Assembly (NCBI GenBank): GCA_905221605.1
Contig: CAJNDS010000968.1
Location: 393,501 to 457,500, forward strand
Direction: 5' to 3'
DNA: 64,000 bases
Source of the DNA: Symbiodinium natans
Taxonomy: Eukaryota; Sar; Dinophyceae; Suessiales; Symbiodiniaceae
Part shown: positions 28,801 through 40,400 of the stretch, piece after piece
Numbering within the stretch: position 1 is the stretch's first letter
Layout of the letters: each line of letters starts with the position of its first letter
The notes under the pieces: generated by a model
What the model saw: only the letters and a program-made list of their open reading frames with translations
Database searches by the model: none
What the model was told of the DNA's origin: nothing
Made by a program: the position numbers and the translations under genes

Positions 28801-31800
28801 GAGACACTATGTTCTAAACTCTAAACCCTATAAACCTACCCCCCCCCCCCCCCCCCCCCAACAAAAAAAAAAACAAAAAGTTCAAAGGGAGTGACTGACC
28901 AGGGTGTACGGCTGCAGGTCGTCAGAGAAGCGGAAGTCCTTGTGAACCCTAAGCTCTAAGCTTTTCCACCCTAAGCCCTTCTTGCATCCGGGCTCTACGT
29001 GAGATCTGCCGGAACCAAAGACTCAACCCACTTCGCTCCATCTCATGATACTCACCAGACAGCGCAACCCTAAACTCCCTGAACTCCCTACACTCCCCTA
29101 AACCCTAAACCCTAAACCCTAAACCCTAAACCCTAAACCCTAAACCCTTTTTGAGCAACGGACTTTGCGGCTGCCGGCGCACATGCATCCCTAAACCCGA
29201 AGCCCTACACGGATGGCGGCCCGGGGCCCTGGTCTCACGTAGTTTAGGTGTTCGGGTGTGCCTTAGGGTTTAGGGGCTGAGTTCACAGGCCCCCAAAAGG
29301 GTGTACACTGTCAGTTCTATAGGGGATTGTAGTATCCCAAAAAGTGTAAAGCAGCTACAAAGTTAAAAGAACCCAAACCTACCTTTTTCAGTTTACCTAA
29401 GAATCCCCGGAGCTCTATCGAAATAACCTTGCAAGAAGCAGGCTTTGGATTCTGAAGTTCGGGCTTTAGGCATCTCAACCAAGCCCTAAGCCCGAAACGG
29501 GGCCCTAAACCTCATACCCGATGAACCCTCAAACCCCTACCCTAAAACCCTGTGAACCCTAAACCCCAAAACCCTGTGAACCCTAGACCCTAAAACCCGG
29601 TGAACCCTAAACCCTAATCCCTAAAACCCTGTGAACCCTAAACCCTAAAACCCTGTGAACCCTAAACCCTAAAACCCTATGAACCCTAAACCCTAACACC
29701 CAGTGAACCCTAAACCCGAAACCCGAAAACCCTGTGAACCCTAAACCCTAAAACCCTGTGAACCCTAAACCCTAAAATCCTGTGAACCCTAAACCCTAAA
29801 ACCCGGTGAACCCTAAACCCTAAACCCTAAAACCCTGTGAACACTCAAATGTCTACTGCTTTGGCAGCTCAAGGAACCAGGTCGCGAAGTGTCTGGATCT
29901 CCTTGAGCACTCGAGTTTGGATGGGACTCCTGAGCTTCGCTTTTAGAGGGAGGGGAGGGGATTTAGGGTTTAGGGACCCTAACCCTAAACCCTAAACCCT
30001 AAACCCTGAACCCTGAACCCTGAACCCTAAACGCTAAACCCAGGGGGCCTCAGGGCTTGAGGGTGTGCAAGGGCTTGCACAACTACCTCTTCAGGCGCCG
30101 GGACCCACAAAGCCCTGAGCCAGACAAACACTAGTCGACCTTGGTACTGGTATCTGCAGAGTGTTTCACACGCTTGCCGGAGAGAATTGCGCCGCAAACC
30201 TGTTTCGGTTGCGCGTCCTGTGTCGCGAGTTCGCGAGAGCGCACTGAGCAGCAGGCAGTAGACGAAAGTCTGGCTGCTCTTTTGTTTTGGGGCGATGTTT
30301 GTTTTTTTCGTGCCAAGCAGAGAACTTTGAAGCAATGTGCCAGATACAAACACACAATGCAAGTAGCGGACAACTATGACAACTAGCTACTTGCTAATAC
30401 TACTCCAATTCTTCTCCTCCTACGGCTGTGACACCACAAATACGACAGATCGCACTGAACTGCCCCCCTGTGCCGTAGCCCAGCCGCGCACGCAGCAGGT
30501 TCAGGAACGCAAAGAGGCGCTCCCCGATCTCAGCGACGTGATCTAATCCGCCTGCGGGGGGTTTTTGGGGCTTCTGGGAACCTGGCTTGGGGCTTACAAG
30601 GAGTGGCCCCCTATTTATAAGTAGAGTTATAGGGACCCTAAATTGGGTTCTGAAGATCCTAGCTTAGGTGATAAGTCCCTTAACTACAGTTAGTAGAGTA
30701 AGGGGGCCCCTCCTTGTAGGGTATAGTTATAGGGCGGTAACCCTGCTTAAATCATCCTCAAGACCCTTTCGATCGAAGTTGCACTGATCCGTAACCGGGA
30801 ATTGTGAAAGCGTTGGCTGGCGAAGGCTCGCACGGTTCGAGGGGAGAACCAAGGATGTGTTCTGGCATTGGTGATCTTATTCTCGTTTCTTTAGCACTCA
30901 GACTCGGACACGGCGAGGCACCAGATCTAAAGCCTCCGGCCAGCAGCTCAAATCCCAAACGCTCTCTGACCTACACCCCATCTCTGAAACACGGGACCTG
31001 TTAACCCGGAGAAGAGAGGCTGTGTCAAGAGGTGCTAGCAGGTGCTTCCCTTGTGAAGATGGGCCCTCAAAAATGCCCCGAGGCAAAGGGGAGCCATGCT
31101 CCAGCCTTCTGTCAAGGAGATCGTGACCTGGAAGAGAGAGAAGCCTTGGTTGTGAAACACATGCGGTGTGGTTCGTTCTGTGTCTCTTGCGCTTGCTGCT
31201 TTTACCTCTCTCTCTACCTCTCTCTCGGTCTAACCGAACCCTCAACCCTAAACCCGAGACCCTAAACCTTGAACCCTGAACCCTAAACCCTAAACCCTGA
31301 ACCCTACACCCTAATTCTCTTGCCCTTTGTCTTCTGCACTCCTTCGGAGGGCTCGGCCCTCGCGCTGGCCCAGGAGCTCCTCTCCAGTGTGCTGCCCCGC
31401 AAGCCGGCCGAATTCAGCAGAACTCCCACAGTGCTCACTTAATCTGATAACAATAGTCATGTATTTCCCCAAACAGTCTTCTGTTGGGGTTCTAAATTCA
31501 TTTAATAATTCATTTAATAAGGGTTGCCGACATTCTGAGGACTGTTGCCGGGTTCCTGGGCTCCTTGTCTCCCTTTGTCTCCCTTTTTCTCCCTTCATGT
31601 GGGTGACTTTGCCGGGTTGCTGTATATATATATATATATATATATTAATTAGGTGGGTGGCCGTTGCAATGGTTGTTGTCATGATGTGACCCAGAGGGTC
31701 CATGTACTACTATTCTGGAATTAGGTACCCCAAAACCCTATTCAAAAGGGTTTTTGGGTACCTAATGCCAGAATAATACCACAAATGGACCCTCTTGGGT

Positions 31801-31953
31801 GAGTTGGCCCGGTGAAGTCGGTCCCCTGCTTCCGTCGTGGCCTTCGGGCGCCAGTGCTGCTGGTTTGTGTTCCACTGCGGGGTTTCACGCCCTCCCTCTC
31901 CCCCTATCTCTACCCCTCTCTCTCTCTCTCTCTCTCCATCTCTCTCTATCTAG

Positions 31954-31985
<32 letters not shown>

Positions 31986-33578
31986 TGTTACTGTATGTAT
32001 TTCTTTCTGTCGTCCTTTCGTTCTTTTGCAGGGCTTGAGGGGCAACTCTCTGCATGCACGCTCGACATCACCCCTCAGTGAGCGAGGATGGGAGCAATTG
32101 TTTTACTGTGGCTCACACGTTGAAGGCTCCTGTTGCGTTCAACCGGGTGCAGGCACACATCAGAGCCCCAGCTGCGGATTCGGTTGAGGTAAGGGAAGGT
32201 TGAAGGGGGATATGACGGTGCACGAGATGAGACCCTAAACCCTAAACCCCTTTTACCCCAGGACTGCAAACCTTAACCTAGGCTGCCCAGTAACCTAGGC
32301 TTAAAAAGGGTACCCTTTTTTGCCTAAAGGAGTTTATAAGGGAACCTAAACCCCCCAAAAAGGGAATAAGGGTACTACTGGGCATCCTAGTAACCGTAAA
32401 CCCTAAAAACCCTATGGAGTTCCGAACTGCCGACCGGGGCCTTGCCACACGTGCAGAGAAGTCGCTGCCGACCTCGGAGACCCCGGCAGACAGCGCCGTT
32501 GCCCATTTCCTCCGCAGCTCAAAGGTTTAGGGTTTAGGGTTTAGGGTTCAGGGTTCAGGGTTTAGGGTTGAGGTGTAAGATGGAATGCTCAGACTGTGGG
32601 GATGATAAGGGGATGTAAGGAGGGTTTTCCTGAATCCTATTCCCCTGTTTGTCCCCCTACCTATACCTCATGTAGCTACTATCTACCCATATAAGTAGCC
32701 CCTACATTACCCCTAAGGATACTACCTTATGTAGCTACTATCTACCCATATAAGTAGCCCCTACATACCCATGTAGTTACTATCTCCCTATATAAGTAGC
32801 CCCTACATTGCCCCTAAGGTCCCTTGTAAGGGTGCTTCCTTTAGTCCCTGGGCCCTTGAGCCTTGCCACAGGCAGTCACCAGACCAGTAGAACCGACCAC
32901 GGGCCCCAAGGCAAACACACACTGAAGCCCTGGCATGGCTTTACTGACGTGGGAGAAAGAGAGCCTGAACTCTAAACCCGAAACTCTGCACCCGAAACTC
33001 GACCCAGAAGCCCTACGAAGCCCTAAACGGCCCTAAGCCCAATAATACAGGGGCCTGGATAATTCGAACAGGGATTTGGGGGGTTACTATTCTAGGATCA
33101 TTACAAAGGGACCCTAAGTGAATGCTATTCGTAATAATTCCGACCCAAACCCTAAACCCCTAAACCCCTAAACCCCTACATTCTTCCCCAATCTTCCAGA
33201 AAGTGCGAGCAGCTCGGCTTTCAGGGCGGACAGGAGGGAACCAGGGCCTTCCTTAGGATGGCGGTCATCTCTCTTGCTGCAGGCTTGGGTTTAGGGTTTA
33301 GGGTTTAGGGTTTAGGGCTTGGGGCTTAGGGTTTAGAGGGTTTCGGGCTTGGGGCGAGCTCCAGCATAGCAGGAGAAAGCACTCGGGGGGCGGGGGGGGG
33401 GGGGGGGGGGGTAACTGTAGAAACTGTGGCAATCTCCATGCTACATTGTGGTTTGTACTACAATATGTATTTACATAAATAAATATACATATTATATATA
33501 TATATATGTATATGTGTGTGTCACTGTGTCTAATGCCTTTTATTCATATGTAGACATCTCTATATATATATGTGTGTG

Positions 33579-33643
<65 letters not shown>

Positions 33644-34429
33644 TTGTATATGTCTATTGTATATGTATAATGTATAATGTATAATGTATAATGCATAATG
33701 TATAATGTATAATGTCTAATGTATAGTGTATAATTTATGTGTATGTGTATGTATATATATATATGTGTGTGTGTATGTATACATACAATACAATACAATA
33801 CAATACAATACAATACAATACAATACAATACAATACAATACAATACAATACAATACAAAACAATGCAATACAATACAATACAATACAATACAATACATAC
33901 AACACATACAATACATACAATACATACAATACATACAACCCATACAATCCATACAATCCATACAATACATGCAATACATACAATACATACAATACATACA
34001 ATACATACAATACATACAATACATACAATCCATACAATACAATACATACAATACATACAATCCATACAATACATACAATACATACAATACAAACAATACA
34101 TACAATACATACACTACATACATGTATAAATATATGCACACAGATTATACGCATCACCGTAGTATGTACATGCGTATTCGTAACAGTGGGGGATCTACCT
34201 TTGGGTTTGCAGCCTCGCCTTTAATAAAAGTAATAAAGGCTCGTTGCGGGTTGGGATTTTGTTGGCACCCAGGGTTTAGGGTTTAGGGGTTTCGGGATCT
34301 ACAAACCTGAAGCCCTAAACCTTGTGGGTGTAGGTCAAGGGATGAGCCTAGCCGAAACCCCTACACAACCCAACTAGACCCTGATCTGCCTCCAAGTCTG
34401 ACGCAAAGTGCTCCGTGGGGGTACCACAA

Positions 34430-34464
<35 letters not shown>

Positions 34465-37400
34465 ATGCAAAGCTGAAGCTCATGGCCCACCATGTGAGAG
34501 ACGTAGCTTCCCGGCTTGGTTCTCCACAGGGGCACCTTCCAGTCCGTGAACCCAGAAGTGCTCACACATAAACCCTAAACCCTAAACCCTTCATCGAGTT
34601 ACCGGGTTGTGTCTTGGGGGGGAAGGGGGTGGGGGAGGGGGGGGGACCGAACTTTAAATTTGTGCCGAAGATAGGTGCCCCCGCCACAAATACGAGCCCG
34701 GGCTATGATCGGTACCTTAATGTTAGTTGAACAACCTTCAGGTATGGGCACTGCAATCACACGAAAGAAAAAATGCCAGAAACGTTCTCTCAAAAGCTCG
34801 AGCCCAAACCTGTTTGAACCAAAACGACCCCAAGGACCTACCCAGGACTTTGGGGGCGGCTTCGAGATCCATATTTGCCAAATAATAGAACACTTCTCAC
34901 CCAGAAGACTCGACGGCCCAAGAAGTCCCCTTGCAGATATCCTTAACCCTAAACCCCTAAACCCGATGAACCGGATGACCCTTTTGCCCTTTAGGCCTGC
35001 CACTCCGGACACTGCCACGAAAACTTCAGCGTGCGAACATCCTGAACCTCGTTTGGGTTTGAGAATGGAGGCCTAACCCTAACCGTGCCCCTAATCCTTG
35101 GTAGGCCTAACCCTAGCCCTTGATCAACCTAAACCCTTAATGCCCAACAACCGAAAAATAGGCTGGGAATATACTCCCTACGTCCCAAAGCCCCACATAC
35201 CCTAAACCCTAAACCCTAAACCCTAAACCCCACAAACCCCACAAACCCTAACCCCTAAACCCTCAACCCTCAGCCCCAAACCCTCAATCCCTTGCGCGGG
35301 CCAAGGGTTGCTGGTTCATAGGGGCCGGGGCCTGCTCGAGCCCTACAAGTTTACAAGCCCGTAACGAAAGAGCATGCTCCCAAACAGTAGGCTTCCCGTA
35401 TAGTGAGGACCTCAATAAGGTACCCAAATTTCGGAAACCACCACCTGTGAAAAATCTTCACTTCAACCCTAAGGCCTCAACCCTAAACACCAAACCCTCA
35501 ACCCCAAGATGGCACCAAGAATCATCGGGAGGTCCTGCTCCCTAGTACCCTAGGTCTCCAGATCCTTGGGGGTACCCCTTTGGGGGGGTAAAAGTTACTT
35601 TCAGAATCTGGGACCGAAGCGCCTCGCACCAGAAATCGCAAAGCTTAGATCAGGGCCTGAGTGGGTCTTACAGTTCTGTTACAACGGTTGAAGGGCTTAT
35701 AGGGAGTATAGGGGTTATAGGGATTATAGGGATGAGGGATTGAGGGTTTAGGATACGATACACCTTGCTCCAGAACCGACATGCGAGCCCCCCAGCACAA
35801 GTGCGGCTCCGTCCCCTCATACCCGACCTTCAACCATGCTAGAGGCCCCCACACCCTCCCCTGCAATCCTTTTTTGCCGAGAAATCCTAAGGGTCCAGCG
35901 CATCTCCCACTATTGCCCACCTCCAATGTCCAAACACTCTGTACGCGCATGTACCAAGAAAGGGGCAACTTTGCATGATAGGGAGTAATCAGGGGAGCCA
36001 AGCAGCCGGAGTCCGCAGGCAAAGCCCTGCGAAATCCTCGATTGGGATGCTCCCCCCTATGCTAACAGTCCTTCATAGGGACTATTGTACCCGGTTGTCC
36101 GGTGACCAACATGTTCCTCACAACCGTCAGCCGCCGAAACTTTCCACGTTTGGCAGACGTACCGTCCCCCCCACCCCCCAAACTTTGTGCATGGCTTTCT
36201 GGCCCTAAACCCTGATAAAACCCTCAACCCTAAATCAAAACCCCTTCTCGGAATTCTTTCGGGTTTCACTTCAAACAAGGAAGCCCTCACTGAGCTGCTG
36301 AGGACGTTGTGAGCCCAGTCCTTCGGTAGCAGCGCCGGCTCACCAGCGCCATGCTGGTCCTTCTCAGATTTGGGATGCAAGAGTAACTCAGGAGTCAAAA
36401 GGGTGCCCTTTTTGGCTGAAAGGGGCTTTTAAGGCAACCTAAGCCCGGTAGTAGGTTTAGAGTGTAGGGTTTGGTCCAGGGCTTAGGACCTCAGAGTTTT
36501 TGGCTCCTGTGGGGGAGGGGCGGGCAGGTTCGCAACGTGTTCTGCCTTTACCAAGAACCCCATGGAACCCTTCAGACAAAGTAAGGGGGGTTACATACCC
36601 CCCTTAACCCCCCCGCGCCTTCAACAAAACGAGCCTAGGTACAAGCATAATAGTCAAGAAAAGGAATGGGTAATAATGCATATTACTAGAAATTCATATA
36701 TATATATATACATATATATATATACATATATATATATACATATATATATACATATAAATACATAAAAAGGCAAATAGACATACTCTCTCTCGATGGAGCT
36801 CTCCTGGGGTCTGTCATCGCGACTGGCGAAGTAGGGTCCTAAACATCCCTCAAAAAGCCTTAAACCGCCTGGTTCTTAGTAGGGAATGAGGGAATGGGGG
36901 CCCTGTATATATATATATATACATATATTTTCTTGTATTTGTGTATATATATATATAATATGTGTATATATATATATATGTGTATATATATATATATATA
37001 CCTTTAAGGGATCATGTAGGGCCCCCATTCCCTCATTCCCTACTAAGAACCAGCCAGTACTTGCATGGGAAAGTGACCAAGTTCCCAGCTTCCCTGCCGC
37101 GACATGTGCTTGGGCGGTTCCAACCTGCTTCCCCATGAAGAATCAGCAACTCTAGAGGATAGGGTTCAGGGTTCAGGGTTCAGGGTTCAGGGTTCAGGGT
37201 TTAGGGCTTAGGGTTTAGGGTTCAGGGTTCAGGGTTTGGGGGCGGTCCCCGCGTAAGGCCCGCTGGCCGGTCACGGCCACGCCCTCGAAGCGCGCCTCGA
37301 TCCTCGGCGCGACAACTCGGCCCTTCTTGCTGGCTCTTACCCTAAACCCTAAACCCTAAACCCTAAACCCTAAACCCTAAACCCTAAGTAGGGAATGAGG

Positions 37401-40400
37401 TGCTCTATATCCCCCTACAGATACCCTTTACGGGATTATGTAGGGGAGCCCTGTATCCCCCTACACAAACCCTTCAAGGGATTATGTAGGGGACCCCTAT
37501 ATCCCGCTACAGAACCCTTTAAGGGGTTATGTCGGGGACCTAAATTCCCCAATTCCCTACTAAGAACCCCGGGGGGCTTGGGCTCACTCCAGGCCCTGGA
37601 ACTGCCAAGAGATGGCCATCTTAAAGGGTTTAGGGTTCTCTAAATTAGGGCCCCTTTTCTGGTCCTATATACACATATATATATATATATATATGTATAG
37701 CCGCACCCCTATAGGAAGGACCATACACAGGGAGCGAGTCAAATGGAGACAATCCTGAACTCTGAAAGCCATACTGCGGATTTTCCGGCGTTGGGGCTGC
37801 GAAGCTCCCCTAGAAGCGTGGCAGCGGTTCTGTCTGCGATGGTGGAGTGCTAGTCTTTAGCGCTGTGGTAGGGTGCGAAGGCTTTGGGATTCAAAAAGGG
37901 GTGCTGTAGATGCCTAGGTGCTGAGTACCCTGGCCCCAAAAAGGTTAACCTTTCAATTGTGGTAGGATTGTATATACCTCAAAAGGTTAAAGGTTATCTA
38001 CGCAGCTACCTCTAAACCCTAAACCCTAAACCCCAAAAAATCCTAAGGATTAGAGTTCAGAGTCTGCCAAGGCGCATCTTTCGCAGCTGATCCAAAGGCT
38101 GATTTCCAAGCACTGCCAGGGTCATGTCCTCCATCAGGGGAAAAACTCTCCTGGACTTTACTCCCCCGCCACACCACAAACCAACATAACAGGACATCTC
38201 CCCACACCCTAAGCCCTCTAAGCCCTGCCAACGCCGGCAGCTATAGTGGCAGTCCTCGGCCGTGTAGTTCTCCTTGTAGAAGCCTGGTGCTTCATGTTCG
38301 CCCACAGGGGCTCAGGGTTTCGAGCTGACCGTCTTCGCCATCAACAGCCAACCCAGAGCCCTATGTCCGGAAGACCCCTCAACATACCCTCGTGTGGCTT
38401 GGGGTATACTGCTTCCTGCGGAAATCGTGGGCTCCCGAAACATCCCCAAAGTCTCCCAAACCCTCAGCTGCTGGTGAGTCCAAGAGGCGAACGACCTCCG
38501 TGTGCAGCTCGACCCCTCGAGCCTTGGGCTCATCTCGGAGGGACTTCGCCTCATGATGGGATGATGGGGGGGGTGAGGGGGTGGGGGGGTTTAGTTTAGG
38601 GTGTAGGTGTAGGGTTTTGGTTTGCTAAGGTTGAGGGCTTAGGGGAACTCGGAAGCGTTGCGCGTTTATAGGGTTTAGGGGTCGGGGTGTAGGAGTTGGG
38701 CTTGAGGGCTCAGGGATCTTTAGGCGTGTTTAGGCGGTTGCTGGCAGATGTCCTGGGTCAAGACCAGGGATGTCAAGTGGGTACCCTGGGCACCATTAAG
38801 CTTGGGTTCTTGCAAAGAAGGGCTTGGGTTACATAAGGGTGAGGTGTCTTACAAATAAAGTAGCTTTGGGGTCCATCAGGGTGAGGTTGAACCTGGGCGA
38901 CAAAACCTCACAAAACGGCCTATCCGACTGCCAGTCTGGGATTACTGTTGAGCGGTTGAAACCCCAAACCCTAAACCCCATAACCCTAAACCCTAGATAC
39001 ACCCTAAACCCTAAACCCTAAATCCAATCAACGCATTCCTTCTGAGTTTTGTTCCCTGCCGTCCGAATGGCATTGCCCGAGCCCCAGTGAAGGGGATGTT
39101 TCGGATTCGCATCCAACCTGCGGGAGAAGGGACTTGTTGCAATATGGGCCTGGATGCACACCTCCCTCAAGCCTCGGCCCTACAACCCTCGAGGCCGTAA
39201 CATAACCCTTAACCCTTAACCCTTAACCCTAAACCCTAAACCCTAAACCCTAACTTCGGTGCAAGCTGCAGCAGTGATGCGTACGACCTCCTGCCGTCGT
39301 CTGAGATGCGCATGGAATGCTCGCTGTCCACAGCCTCGCTTCCCCCTCACTTGTGGTCAAAGAGCAGCTCCCTCTGTAGTTTAGGGTTTAGGGTTTAGGG
39401 TTTAGGGTAGAGGGTTTAGGGTGTAGGGATTAGGGTTAAGGGTTAAGGGTTATGATATGGCATCAGAGACTCCAATACCCCTTAATTAAGGAATATTCCT
39501 TAAATCATAATAGGGTTCCTTATATGGTTTGTAGTTTAGGGTTTACTATACTGAACTTGGAACCCTAGCAAAGATTATTTTTTGCTGTTTCTTAGGAATT
39601 ATAGTGCCCAAAAACTACCAATTATATCCAAGTGCCCCTAAGTTTAGGGTTTAGTGTAACTTATCCTAGAGCCAGCGGCTTTCGATCTTGGAGATTTCCT
39701 AGCACACGGCGCCCGATAGTAGCAGGGACACACAACATGTCACAAACGATCCACGTCAAGCGAACAGACCACGAAACAGAATCTTGGCCCTTGCGCCGCC
39801 TTGAACTCCCAACACCCTGAACCCAAAACCCTAAACCTTAAACCCTAAGCCCTTACTGAGTTGTCCAGTACCTAGGGGTTTTAAAGGTTAACCTTTGGGA
39901 TTATAAGGGGAATATATTGACCCAAGAAGGTTAAAGGTTACCTACTCTACTACTAGGCTTAACCCCGAACCCTGAAGAGTGCAGCCACGGAAACGTTGAT
40001 CTCCCTCTCCGTGGCCGATTTCGTAAAGAGAGGCGTCAAGAAGAACTGCGAGAACCGATCCATGGCGCCCTCCTTGGGATGTGTGCAATCTGCAGCCCTT
40101 TCATCTAAAGCCCTAAACCCTAAATCCTAAACCCTAAACCCTACACCCTGTGCCACCCGCAAAGACAACCGGCCACAGGGCAGGACTTCTTTTTTTCAAA
40201 GCGGGCTGTGTCTCACTTGCCTAGTCCGACCAGCTCCACCTCGACAATAAGGGACTCGTCGAAGCGCCTCTCAAATCGGCGCTTGGCGTTCCAGTCCTCT
40301 GGTAACCCTAAACCCTAATTAAACCCTAAACCCTAAACCCTAAACCCTAAACCCTCAACCCTAAACCCTAAACCCTAAACCCTAACAGTCCTCTGGTTGG

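Noticed and set aside
29530-29845. CRISPR-like regular repeat
   Set aside because: Units are contiguous telomere variants without spacers, in a eukaryotic intron.
32025-32090. Plus-strand exon after the CT tract (cttttgcag then ggcttgagggg)
   Set aside because: Good-looking acceptor but no recognisable protein, and it lies inside an intron of the minus-strand protease gene.
33544-34286. Several frames of 130-188 codons of Ile, Tyr, Cys and Val
   Set aside because: Microsatellite translations with no ordinary composition.
37240-37330. GC-rich minus-strand segment reading RVVAPRIEARFEGVAVTG
   Set aside because: Coding-like but has no place in the M16 order and unclear edges; kept out of the gene model, could be a missed exon.
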